A stretch of 48,607 nucleotides of DNA. It comes from SVFI01 sp964519385 (GTDB taxonomy: Bacteria; Bacillota; Clostridia; Lachnospirales; Lachnospiraceae). The position numbers and the translations under genes are program-made. The stretch spans positions 1 to 48,607 of the forward strand of contig CAZFLR010000013.1 of assembly GCA_964519385.1 (NCBI GenBank), read 5' to 3'. The notes under the pieces were generated by a model that was given only the letters and a program-made list of their open reading frames with translations, did not search any database and was not told where the DNA came from. Below are positions 1-8,178 of this stretch, piece after piece; the first letter of the stretch is position 1, and each line of letters starts with the position of its first letter.

Positions 1-364
1 AGATAACAACTTTACGAGCACCTGCTGTGATGTGAGCAGAAGCTTTATCCTTAGATGTATAGAAACCTGTACACTCTAATACTACGTCAACACCAAGATC
101 TCCCCATGGAAGTTCTGCTGCATTAGCCATAGCGTAGATTTTGATTTCTTTTCCGTCAACTGTGATAGAATCTTCACCTGCTGTAACTTTGTCAGCTAAA
201 GCGTATTTACCCTGAGCTGAATCATATTTTAACAAGTGAGCTAACATTTTAGGGCTTGTTAAATCGTTGATTGCAACTACTTCATAACCTTCAGCACCAA
301 ACATCTGTCTGAATGCAAGACGGCCGATACGGCCAAAACCATTGATTGCTACTTTTACTGCCAT
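1..364 (-). CDS. gap: Glyceraldehyde-3-phosphate dehydrogenase, N-terminal part (gene runs off the left edge)
   Basis: Glycolytic enzyme that oxidises glyceraldehyde 3-phosphate to 1,3-bisphosphoglycerate with NAD and phosphate, in the cytoplasm. The first 121 codons are visible and begin MAVKVAINGFGRIGR, the signature of the N-terminal NAD-binding Rossmann fold. Later segments (AINDL, KYDSAQGKY, GVDVVLECTGFYTSKDKA, HITAGARKVVI) match the family in order. The catalytic cysteine lies beyond the edge, so integrity cannot be judged. The ATG at 364 is preceded by a strong GGAGGA ribosome site at about 373-378. The gene is divergent from the PHP phosphatase, and the shared region carries a perfect palindrome (429-444) that may be an operator. 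Confidence 0.97.
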   Translation of the reverse strand, partial: MAVKVAINGFGRIGRLAFRQMFGAEGYEVVAINDLTSPKMLAHLLKYDSAQGKYALADKVTAGEDSITVDGKEIKIYAMANAAELPWGDLGVDVVLECTGFYTSKDKASAHITAGARKVVI

Positions 365-428
365 TTTAAGTTTCCTCCTAAAAATGAAATTTTTATATTA
401 TTCTGTCAACCCGGCATGAATTACCAAT

Positions 429-444
429 TGACAAAATTTTGTCA
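429..444. promoter_or_regulatory. Perfect 16-bp palindrome upstream of gap, candidate operator
   Basis: TGACAAAATTTTGTCA reads identically on both strands. It lies about 65 bp upstream of the gap start, in the region shared with the divergent phosphatase gene. Symmetry and place suggest a dimeric regulator site. It does not match the usual Rex site well, and the regulator is unknown. No convincing -10/-35 pair for gap was found. Confidence 0.45.
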
Positions 445-544
445 GCGAATTTATTGTAACTAATTTGTCCTAAAAATTCAAGCCCTTTCTGGACTTTTTA
501 GTTTTAATTTTTGTTTTTTTATAAATACAAGACAAGAAAACGGA

Positions 545-573
545 TTGTCAGTCAGACCTGCTTTGGTTATACT
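545..573 (+). promoter_or_regulatory. Sigma-A-type promoter for the PHP phosphatase
   Basis: TTGTCA at 545-550 and TATACT at 568-573 are separated by exactly 17 bp, about 25 bp upstream of the start codon and just ahead of an AAGGAGG ribosome site (584-590). Confidence 0.7.
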
Positions 574-596
574 TAACACAATTAAGGAGGTTGACT

Positions 597-1415
597 ATGA
601 CTGTTTTTTCTGATTCACATGTACATTCCGCATATTCCGGCGACGGCAAAGCCACCATCGATGAAATGGTTCAGAAGGCTGTTTCGCTGGGAATGAAGCA
701 AATCTGCTTCACTGATCACAACGATTTTGACTATCCCTACCGTGAGGGCGACCGTCCGGACATGTTCCTGTTAAATGTCGATGCCTGTCTGTTTGACATT
801 CTGCGCGCACGCGAGAAGTACGGAAGCAAAATCAAAATTCTCTTCGGTGTGGAGCTCGGACTTGCCCCGGAAGTAAAACGCAAGAATCTGATTCTTGCCA
901 AATCCTATGATTTTGACTTTATTATCGGTTCTTCCCATCTGTGCCACACAAAGGATCCTTACTATCCTGATTTCTATGAAGGACGTGAGGAAAAGGACGC
1001 TTACCGTGAGTATTTTGAATCCGTCCTTGAAAATGTCAGAGGCTATACACAATACGATGTGTACGGACATCTGGATTATGTCGTCCGCTACGGTCCAAAC
1101 AAAAATAAAAACTACACATATGCAGACCACGCCGACATTCTGGATGAAATTCTCCGCACAATTATAGACAACGAAAAGGGTATCGAAATCAATACTGGAG
1201 GCTTCCGCTGCGGAATCGGAACCACCAATCCGTGCAGGGATATTGTGAAACGCTACAAGGAGCTCGGCGGCGAAATCATCACTCTCGGCTCTGATGCGCA
1301 TGAAACAGCCTATCTGCAGAATCACTTTGAGGACGCGGCAGAAATGCTCAGAAGTCTCGGCTTCAGATATTATACGGTATTTGAAAACCGGATGCCTGAA
1401 TTTTTCAGATTATAA
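597..1415 (+). CDS. hisJ: PHP-domain histidinol-phosphatase (HisJ/HisK type)
   Basis: Predicted to dephosphorylate L-histidinol phosphate in histidine synthesis. It is a metal-dependent PHP-fold enzyme of 272 residues, the usual length. Metal-ligand motifs appear in order: H8-x-H10, D16, D40-H41 in FTDHND, E86, H114 and H117, H158 in GHLD, and D233-x-H235 in GSDAHE. A TTG at 591 is in frame but sits directly on the AAGGAGG site, so the ATG at 597, six bases after it, is preferred. The gene has its own promoter and meets mnmA tail to tail, with the two stop codons overlapping. No other his genes are nearby. Some PHP enzymes of this size act on other phosphoesters, so the substrate is the uncertain part. 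Confidence 0.85.
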   Translation: MTVFSDSHVHSAYSGDGKATIDEMVQKAVSLGMKQICFTDHNDFDYPYREGDRPDMFLLNVDACLFDILRAREKYGSKIKILFGVELGLAPEVKRKNLILAKSYDFDFIIGSSHLCHTKDPYYPDFYEGREEKDAYREYFESVLENVRGYTQYDVYGHLDYVVRYGPNKNKNYTYADHADILDEILRTIIDNEKGIEINTGGFRCGIGTTNPCRDIVKRYKELGGEIITLGSDAHETAYLQNHFEDAAEMLRSLGFRYYTVFENRMPEFFRL

Positions 1416-2486
1416 CGCCTCTTCAATCACACCGCCGCCAAGTACATGTCTGCCGTCATAAAACACAACAGACTGTCCCGGTGTGATGGCGCGGACCGGT
1501 TTTTCAAAATGCACCAGAATTCTTCCGTCCGGAAGCGTTTCAAGCCGGCACATATCCCCTTTGTGGGCATAACGGACCTTCGCCATACAACGCGAAGGTT
1601 CTTTTCCTTTCTCCATCCCCATATAATTTATATTTCCGCAAATCAGTCTATCCGAAAAAATATCCTCATTTTCCCCGATAACAACCTCATTTGTCTCCGG
1701 ACGAAGCTCGCACACGAACACCGGATGTCCCATGGCAATGCCCAGTCCCTTGCGCTGTCCGATTGTGTAGTACGGCACTCCCCTGTGACGGCCTGCCACC
1801 GTTCCGTCCTTTTTAACAAAATCCCCTTCTCCCGGGAGTAGCTTTGGAATCTGACGCTCCAGGAAAGAGCAATAATCACCGTCCGGAATAAAACAGATAT
1901 CCTGACTGTCCGCTTTATCCGCTACCGGAAGCTTCTGCTCGGATGCTATACGGCGAACCGCTTCCTTTTCATATTCTCCTATCGGAAGAAGTGTGCGAGA
2001 AAGCTGTTCCTGCGTCAGATTATAAAGCGCGTAGGTCTGATCTTTTTTTGCAGTCACGGAATTTTGAATCGCATATCTTCCGTTCTCCATAACATCGATT
2101 CTTGCATAATGTCCCGTCGCAATATATCGTGCACCGTGTTCCTCCGCCCATGCAAGCAGTGCTTCCCATTTTATGTGACGGTTGCATACATTACAGGGAT
2201 TCGGAGTACGTCCTGCCAGATATTCTGACGTGAAATAATCCACCACTTCCTCTTTGAATTTTTGTTTAAAATCCAGCACATAGTAAGGTATTCCCAAATG
2301 CTCCGCCACCTTGCGTGCATCTGTCACAGAGACCGGTTCCCTGCCCTCTTTTTCATCCTCCTGTGCATTCTGTGACCACATAACCATAGTCACTCCGATG
2401 ACATCATATCCCTGCTCTTTTAATAAATAAGCTGCCACGGAAGAATCCACGCCTCCGGACATACCTACAACAACCTTCTGTTTCAT
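1410..2486 (-). CDS. mnmA: tRNA-specific 2-thiouridylase MnmA
   Basis: Installs the 2-thio group on wobble uridine 34 of tRNAs for Lys, Glu and Gln, using ATP to adenylate the base and a relayed persulfide sulfur. The 358 residues match the family. The PP-loop ATP motif SGGVDSS is at 10-16. The likely nucleophilic cysteine is C101 in CNVCNRHIKW and the persulfide cysteine is C198 in DSQDICFI. GHYARI and GQRKGLGIA are also typical. The ATG at 2486 follows an AGGAGG site at about 2496-2502. It stands alone on its strand, ending in the stop codon of the PHP phosphatase. No cysteine desulfurase partner gene is adjacent. Confidence 0.96.
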   Translation of the reverse strand: MKQKVVVGMSGGVDSSVAAYLLKEQGYDVIGVTMVMWSQNAQEDEKEGREPVSVTDARKVAEHLGIPYYVLDFKQKFKEEVVDYFTSEYLAGRTPNPCNVCNRHIKWEALLAWAEEHGARYIATGHYARIDVMENGRYAIQNSVTAKKDQTYALYNLTQEQLSRTLLPIGEYEKEAVRRIASEQKLPVADKADSQDICFIPDGDYCSFLERQIPKLLPGEGDFVKKDGTVAGRHRGVPYYTIGQRKGLGIAMGHPVFVCELRPETNEVVIGENEDIFSDRLICGNINYMGMEKGKEPSRCMAKVRYAHKGDMCRLETLPDGRILVHFEKPVRAITPGQSVVFYDGRHVLGGGVIEEAL

Positions 2487-2622
2487 AGCTTTAATGCCTC
2501 CTGATTTTCTGTCATTCCAAACACATCAATCATAGCACAGCCGCGCGATTTTTGCCACATCCCATGTTCTATGTCTCTATTTTGTGCATAAACTGAAAAA
2601 TAAAACACCAAACGGAGCTGTC

Positions 2623-4002
2623 ATGTTAAAAAAATATCCTTTCTTGTCCGGAACCTTAATCCTGACACTGACCGGTGTTATCAGTCGTATAATCGGCTTT
2701 TTTTACCGCATTTTTCTCTCCCATCATATCGGAGAGGAGGGAATGGGAATCTATCAGCTTCTGGCTCCTGTCATGGCACTTTCGTTTTCTCTGACCTGCG
2801 CCGGAATACAGACCTCCATCTCAAAATACACCGCCTCATATATTGCAAAAAAACAGGAATCGTCTGCCCTTCGGATACTCACGACCGGCTTTTTTCTTTC
2901 ACTGACACTCTCTGCCGCTACATCCATCTTTTTATACCGGAACGCCGCGTGGATTGCCTCTTATCTTCTGACAGAATCAAGATGTGAACCTCTTGTGCGT
3001 ATCTACGCTCTCTCCCTTCCGTTTGCGTGCATCCACAGTTGCATAAACGGCTACTATTACGGGATGAAAAAGTCCATGCTCCCATCCGTCTGCCAGCTTG
3101 TCGAACAGCTCACGCGTGTCGGAAGTGTGTACGCCATTTACACATACAGTACCTACATGCACGCCTCCCCCTCCCTGGCAGTCACCATGCTCGGTATTCT
3201 GATTGGTGAAATCTGTGCAACCCTGCTCTCTGTCGGGGCCTTTTATTTTTATCTGTCAGGACATTCTCTGATTCATCAGCCTGCGTGCCCTCATTCCTCT
3301 CTCCTTAAATCTGTACGTGCCTATTGCGGTCATCTGTCGGAAATGCTGAAAATGGCAGTGCCTCTCGCCGCCAATCGTCTCACCTTAAATTTCCTGCAAA
3401 GTATCGAAGCTGTACAGATTCCAAATCAGCTTGTAGCATACGGCATGTCTAAATCATTAGCACTGGCTAACTACGGTGTTCTTACAGGGATGACATATCC
3501 TCTCATTCTCTTTCCAAGTGCCGTCACCTCTTCGGTATCCGTACTTCTCCTCCCGTACATTTCCGAAGCCGGAGCAAAGGGCGATTTCAAAAAAATCAAA
3601 TCCGCTATTCGCAAAAGCGTCATTGCATGTCTTTTACTCGGAAGCTTTTTTTGCATCTTCTTCCTTATTTTCGGTCCGTTTCTCGGCCGGTTTTTATTCG
3701 ACAGCTCACTTGCGGGCTCTTACATCCGTATTCTGAGTATCGCCTGTCCGCTTCTCTATCTCGGTGGCATTCTTACGAGCATTCTCCATGGTCTGGGGAA
3801 AGCCCTTCACGCGTTTTTTTACAATGCCGTCTGTCTCATCCTTCGTCTCGGCTTTGTTTTTTTGATGATTCCGCGTGTGGGAATGGCAGGTTATCTGTTC
3901 GGGATTTTCATCAGTGAATTACTTCTGATTGTTCTTATGCTGACAAAGCTTCACCGCTATCTGCGCCGGGAATCTTGCAAATTCGGAGTCCGTAGGCTAT
4001 AA
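2623..4002 (+). CDS. spoVB: SpoVB/MurJ-like polysaccharide flippase family protein
   Basis: An integral membrane protein of the MVF/polysaccharide-transporter superfamily, about 459 residues with some 12-14 hydrophobic segments. The N-terminus (SGTLILTLTGVISRIIGFFYR, then IGEEGMGIYQL) closely matches the B. subtilis SpoVB pattern. Family knowledge suggests movement of a lipid-linked cell-wall precursor across the membrane, possibly for spore cortex. A GTG at 2584 is in frame, but the ATG at 2623 has a GGAG site five bases upstream and starts at the conserved part. Other paralogues of this superfamily act in capsule or general peptidoglycan export, so the sporulation role is inferred. The aroF promoter lies inside its last codons. 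Confidence 0.8.
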   Translation: MLKKYPFLSGTLILTLTGVISRIIGFFYRIFLSHHIGEEGMGIYQLLAPVMALSFSLTCAGIQTSISKYTASYIAKKQESSALRILTTGFFLSLTLSAATSIFLYRNAAWIASYLLTESRCEPLVRIYALSLPFACIHSCINGYYYGMKKSMLPSVCQLVEQLTRVGSVYAIYTYSTYMHASPSLAVTMLGILIGEICATLLSVGAFYFYLSGHSLIHQPACPHSSLLKSVRAYCGHLSEMLKMAVPLAANRLTLNFLQSIEAVQIPNQLVAYGMSKSLALANYGVLTGMTYPLILFPSAVTSSVSVLLLPYISEAGAKGDFKKIKSAIRKSVIACLLLGSFFCIFFLIFGPFLGRFLFDSSLAGSYIRILSIACPLLYLGGILTSILHGLGKALHAFFYNAVCLILRLGFVFLMIPRVGMAGYLFGIFISELLLIVLMLTKLHRYLRRESCKFGVRRL

Positions 4003-4003
4003 T
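3975..4003 (+). promoter_or_regulatory. Sigma-A-type promoter for aroF
   Basis: TTGCAA (3975-3980) and a perfect TATAAT (3998-4003) are 17 bp apart, overlapping the 3' end of the flippase gene. This gives aroF its own transcript. Confidence 0.65.
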
Positions 4004-4057
4004 ATATAATCGTTCAAAAGTTAAAAATATAATTTACATATGAAAGGAAACTCACCT

Positions 4058-5089
4058 ATGGGAATGGAATTTATACAAAAGCTGCCTACCCCGGAGGAAA
4101 TACGGAGTACCTATCCGGTTCCGCCTGCTCTGGCAGACTTGAAAGAAAAAAGAGATAAGGAAATTGCCGACGTACTGACCGGCAAAAGCGACAAGCTTCT
4201 CGTCATCATCGGTCCATGCAGTGCCGACAATGAAGATGCCGTGTGTGATTACGTTGAAAGACTCTCAAAGGTCAATGACAAGGTCAGCGACCGCTTAATA
4301 CTGATTCCGCGTATTTATACCAATAAGCCGAGAACAACCGGCGAGGGCTATAAGGGAATTGTACATCAGCCTGACCCTTCCAAAAAACCGGATTTGGTTC
4401 ACGGTATCATCGCAATGAGAAAAATGCACATTCACGCGATGGAGATTTCCGGTCTCACATCCGCCGATGAAATGCTTTATCCTGAAAATTACCGCTATGT
4501 ATGTGACTTTTTATCCTATGTTGCCATCGGTGCACGCTCCGTGGAGGATCAGCTTCACCGACTGACCGTGAGCGGCTTCGATGTTCCTGCCGGAATGAAG
4601 AATCCGACCTCGGGAGATCTCACAGTAATGATGAACAGTGTCTATGCAGCCCAGCATCCTCATACCTTTACCTATCGTGGCTGGGAGGTCAAGACAACAG
4701 GAAACCCTCTTGCCCACACAGTGCTTCGCGGTTCTGTGAACGCCTACGGCAGAAGTTTTCCGAACTATCACTACGAAGACCTCAGCCGTCTGATAGAGCT
4801 TTACAACGAACATCAGTTGGAAAATCCGGCTGCTGTCATTGATGCGAACCACAACAACTCAGGCAAAAAATTTGAGCAGCAGATTCGTATTGTAAAAGAA
4901 GTGATGCACTCACGTAAGGTAAATCCTGACATCCGCAAGCTCGTTAAGGGTGTCATGATTGAAAGTTATATCGAGGAAGGCTGCCAGAAAATCGGAGAAG
5001 GTATTTACGGAAAGTCCATCACGGATCCGTGTCTCGGCTGGAAGGATTCCGAAAAGCTGATTTACGATCTTGCTGAAATGAATATATAG
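4058..5089 (+). CDS. aroF: 3-deoxy-7-phosphoheptulonate (DAHP) synthase, class I
   Basis: First enzyme of the shikimate pathway: condenses phosphoenolpyruvate with erythrose 4-phosphate. It is a 343-residue AroG/AroF-type protein. Visible family blocks include IIGPCSADNEDAV, RIYTNKPRTTGEGYKG, ARSVEDQLHR, the KNPTSGDL loop, IDANHNNSGKK and MIESYIEEG. The ATG at 4040 lacks a ribosome site. The ATG at 4058 has AAAGGAAA a few bases upstream and is preferred. There is no fused chorismate mutase domain. The gene is monocistronic between its promoter at 3975-4003 and the terminator at 5090. No leader peptide or T-box was seen, so feedback control would be at the protein level. Confidence 0.95.
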   Translation: MGMEFIQKLPTPEEIRSTYPVPPALADLKEKRDKEIADVLTGKSDKLLVIIGPCSADNEDAVCDYVERLSKVNDKVSDRLILIPRIYTNKPRTTGEGYKGIVHQPDPSKKPDLVHGIIAMRKMHIHAMEISGLTSADEMLYPENYRYVCDFLSYVAIGARSVEDQLHRLTVSGFDVPAGMKNPTSGDLTVMMNSVYAAQHPHTFTYRGWEVKTTGNPLAHTVLRGSVNAYGRSFPNYHYEDLSRLIELYNEHQLENPAAVIDANHNNSGKKFEQQIRIVKEVMHSRKVNPDIRKLVKGVMIESYIEEGCQKIGEGIYGKSITDPCLGWKDSEKLIYDLAEMNI

Positions 5090-5152
5090 AAAAAAAGCGT
5101 TACGGATAAGTATTTTCTTTTCAGAAATTTCTTATACCGCAACGCTTTTTTA
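5090..5152. terminator. Bidirectional terminator between aroF and coaBC
   Basis: Arms AAAAAAGCGTT (5091-5101) and AACGCTTTTTT (5141-5151) pair, and the helix extends inward through ACGGATAAG/CTTATACCG with small mismatches. The A and T runs on opposite ends allow termination in both directions. The coaBC stop follows at once. Confidence 0.85.
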
Positions 5153-6343
5153 TTATCTCCGTTCTCTGATTTGGGACAAAATTTCGTATGCTACCTCATC
5201 CTTACTCATAATCGGAAGTTCTTTTTCTTCATCGGCAAAAATCAATGTCACGACATTGGTATCCGTGCCAAAGCCGGCTCCTGCGACCTTCAGGTTGTTT
5301 GCCACAATCATATCCAGATTTTTCTTTTCGAGCTTCTTTCTGGAATTTTCCAGCATATGCTCTGTCTCCATGGAAAAACCGCAGAGAAACTGTCCCTTCT
5401 TCTTGTGATCCCCGAGATAGGCAAGTATGTCCTTTGTCCTTTCAAGCTCTATCGAAAGTCCTTCGCCGCTCTTTTTCATTTTTTCATCCGCCACGGTCAC
5501 CGGCGTATAATCTGCCACGGCTGCAGCCTTAATCACAATGTCTGCTTTTGGTGCATATTCTCTGCATACATCAAACATCTCCGCCGCGCTTCCCACACGG
5601 ATTACACGGACGTACGGAGGCTCAGGTACGCTCGTATGTGCAGCCACCACCGTGACATCCGCTCCGCGCTCCATGGCACAGCGCGCAATTGCAAATCCCA
5701 TCTTCCCTGTAGAATGATTGGAAATAAAACGTACCGGGTCAAGCGGTTCTTTCGTCGCTCCCGCCGTCACGAGCACCGAAATTCCCTGCATATCCTTTTC
5801 ATAGCGGATTTCTTTCAGAAGCGCGTCTAAAAGCTCCTGCTCGGAAGGAAGTTTTCCCCTTCCGACATCACCGCATGCAAGCCGGCCGGAATCAGGCGTA
5901 ATTATCTTCATTCCGTAGGATCTGCATTTTTCAATATTGTCCTGAACAATCGGATTTTCATACATCTGTGTATTCATTGCCGGAGAAATAATCTTCGGAC
6001 ATTTGCATGCCATAAACGTCGTTGTCAGCATGTCATCCGCAATCCCGCCGGCAATTTTTCCGATAACATTTGCCGTTGCCGGTGCAACCAAAAACACGTC
6101 TGCCTGCTTGGCAAGTGAAACATGCTCCACACTAAACTCAAAATTGCGGTCAAAGGTATCCACCAGGCACTTATTTCCTGTCAGTGTTTCAAATGTAATC
6201 GGATTGATAAAACAGGTCGCATTCCGGGTCATGAGCACATGCACATTGGCATGCATTTTCATGAGCATACTGGCTACATTAGCCATTTTATATGCTGCTA
6301 TGGAGCCGGTAACTCCAAGCAGAACCGTCTTTCCTTTTAACAT
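5153..6343 (-). CDS. coaBC: Bifunctional phosphopantothenoylcysteine decarboxylase / phosphopantothenate-cysteine ligase CoaBC
   Basis: Two consecutive steps of coenzyme A synthesis in one 396-residue protein. The N-terminal flavin-binding CoaC half shows GVTGSIAAYK, catalytic H74 in EHVSLAKQAD, the substrate clamp PAMNTQM (121-127) and C157 in GRLACGDVGRG. The CoaB half starts near residue 190 with LVTAGATKEPLDPVRFISNHSTGKMG and continues with the SIELERTKDIL and CGFSMETE motifs. The ATG at 6343 has an AGGAGG site and lies inside the end of the preceding ABC gene (7-bp overlap), so translation is probably coupled. The link to a multidrug-type exporter looks positional rather than functional. 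Confidence 0.96.
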   Translation of the reverse strand: MLKGKTVLLGVTGSIAAYKMANVASMLMKMHANVHVLMTRNATCFINPITFETLTGNKCLVDTFDRNFEFSVEHVSLAKQADVFLVAPATANVIGKIAGGIADDMLTTTFMACKCPKIISPAMNTQMYENPIVQDNIEKCRSYGMKIITPDSGRLACGDVGRGKLPSEQELLDALLKEIRYEKDMQGISVLVTAGATKEPLDPVRFISNHSTGKMGFAIARCAMERGADVTVVAAHTSVPEPPYVRVIRVGSAAEMFDVCREYAPKADIVIKAAAVADYTPVTVADEKMKKSGEGLSIELERTKDILAYLGDHKKKGQFLCGFSMETEHMLENSRKKLEKKNLDMIVANNLKVAGAGFGTDTNVVTLIFADEEKELPIMSKDEVAYEILSQIRERR

Positions 6344-8178
6344 ACTTCCTCCTCAAACTGTGAATTGTACAACTGCGCATAAAAGCCGCCTGCTGCAAGA
6401 AGTTCTTCGTGTCTGCCCTGCTCTATAATATCGCCGTCCTTCATGACGAGAATTTTATCTGCTTCCCGTATCGTTGAAAGACGATGGGCAATCACAAAGC
6501 TTGTTCTTCCGCGCATCAGGTTATTCATCGCCTTCTGAATGCGGACCTCCGTTCTCGTATCCACTGAGCTCGTCGCCTCATCAAGAATCAGAATCCGGTT
6601 GTCTGCAAGTATTGCACGTGCAATCGTAAGTAGCTGTCTCTGTCCCTGTGAAACATTCGTCGCATCCTCGTTCAGCTCCATCTGATATCCGCCCGGAAGG
6701 GTCCGGATGAAATGGTCTGCATGTGCAGCCTTTGCCGCTGCGATGACTTCCTCATCAGTTGCCGTAAGCCGTCCATAACGGATATTTTCCATAATTGTGC
6801 CTTTAAACAGCCATGTGTCCTGAAGCACCATTCCGAACTGTTCTCTCAGTTCCGACCGGTTAAAATCTCTAATATTATGACCGTCAATGAAAATTGCTCC
6901 TGCGTCCACATCATAAAAACGCATAAGCAGCTTTACGATGGTCGTTTTTCCTGCTCCGGTCGGACCTACAATCGCAATCATCTGTCCCGGTTCAATTTTA
7001 CTGCAAAAATCATGGATAATGATTTTATCCGGCTGATATCCGAATTTAACATGTTCGAAGGTGACTGCGCCCTGGATTTCCACATCCTTCACCGGATTTT
7101 CCGCAAGAATGTCCTCCTCCTCTTCCTCGAGAAATTCAAACACTCTCTCCGCTGCTGCTGCCATCGACTGAAGCATATTAAACACCTGTGCCACCTGTGT
7201 AATCGGCTGCGTAAAGTTTTTTACATATTGTATAAATGACTGGATATCTCCGACGGAAATCGTTCCTCTCGCTGCAAGCACACTTCCCGACACGGCAACT
7301 CCGACATAGCCGAGATTTCCCACAAAGCTCATAATCGGATGCATAAGTCCCGATATATACTGGGATTTCCAGCCGGAAACAAACAGTTTTTCATTCGTCT
7401 CATCAAATTCGGCAAGCACATCCTCTTCCTTGTTGAATGCCTTTACAATATTGTGTCCGCTGTAAACCTCTTCAATCTGCCCGTTAATCTGTCCGAGGAA
7501 TTTCTGTTGGTCCACAAAGTATTTCTGCGATTTTCCAATTACAACTCCCATCATGATTCCGGAAACCGGAAGCATGACCAGCGCAATCAGCGTCATCAGC
7601 GGGCTGATGGAGAGCATCATCACGACCACTCCAATCAGCGTTGTCACAGATGTAATGAGCGTTGTAATGCTCTGGTTCAGACTTTGTCCCAGTGTGTCAA
7701 CATCATTGGTAATGCGCGAGAGCACCTCACCGACCGTCTTGGACTCAAAATATTTCATCGGCATACGATGAATTTTTTTGGAAATCTCATCGCGGAACCG
7801 ATAGGTCATCTTCTGGGATACACTCGTCATAATCCAACCCTGCATAAATGCCATCAGGGAACTGAATACATACAAAAGGAGAGTCACAAGAAGAATCTGT
7901 CCGATTTTGGTAAAATTGATTCCGCCCGTCCCTGAAATCTTGGCTGCAAACCCTGTAAACAGCTCTGTTGTAGCCATCCCAAGAATTTTGGGACTGATAA
8001 TATTAAAGACGGTACTCGCCGCTGCAAACAGCATGACAGCGAAAATCGCCCCTATATAGCGTTTCAAATATGCAAGCATCTTTTTCATGGATGCCTTAAA
8101 ATCTTTTGCCTTTTCCACAGGCGCGCCCGGAGGTCCGCCCGGTCTTCTTCCCGGTCTGTTCACCTTTACTTCACTCAT
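6337..8178 (-). CDS. ABC exporter half-subunit with complete Walker B glutamate (heterodimer subunit B)
   Basis: A 613-residue exporter subunit: a Pro/Gly-rich basic N-terminus, a six-helix membrane domain (about 35-325), then an ATPase domain. Walker A is GPTGAGKTT and Walker B ends ILILDEATSS with the catalytic glutamate. The signature is VSQGQRQ instead of the consensus LSGGQ. The 694-residue neighbour has the opposite pattern (good signature, no catalytic glutamate). This matches heterodimeric exporters such as BmrCD or TM287/288, which have one working and one degenerate ATP site. The start overlaps the upstream gene by 4 bp. Substrate is unknown; drugs, lipids or peptides are all possible for this family. 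Confidence 0.9.
   Translation of the reverse strand: MSEVKVNRPGRRPGGPPGAPVEKAKDFKASMKKMLAYLKRYIGAIFAVMLFAAASTVFNIISPKILGMATTELFTGFAAKISGTGGINFTKIGQILLVTLLLYVFSSLMAFMQGWIMTSVSQKMTYRFRDEISKKIHRMPMKYFESKTVGEVLSRITNDVDTLGQSLNQSITTLITSVTTLIGVVVMMLSISPLMTLIALVMLPVSGIMMGVVIGKSQKYFVDQQKFLGQINGQIEEVYSGHNIVKAFNKEEDVLAEFDETNEKLFVSGWKSQYISGLMHPIMSFVGNLGYVGVAVSGSVLAARGTISVGDIQSFIQYVKNFTQPITQVAQVFNMLQSMAAAAERVFEFLEEEEEDILAENPVKDVEIQGAVTFEHVKFGYQPDKIIIHDFCSKIEPGQMIAIVGPTGAGKTTIVKLLMRFYDVDAGAIFIDGHNIRDFNRSELREQFGMVLQDTWLFKGTIMENIRYGRLTATDEEVIAAAKAAHADHFIRTLPGGYQMELNEDATNVSQGQRQLLTIARAILADNRILILDEATSSVDTRTEVRIQKAMNNLMRGRTSFVIAHRLSTIREADKILVMKDGDIIEQGRHEELLAAGGFYAQLYNSQFEEEVC

Noticed and set aside
771..1325. 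184-codon minus-strand frame opposite the PHP phosphatase
   Set aside because: It mirrors a well-supported gene, has no ribosome site and no family motifs.
6712..7935. Two long plus-strand frames opposite the ABC subunit
   Set aside because: Composition is typical of antisense shadows, and the ABC motifs on the other strand are unambiguous.
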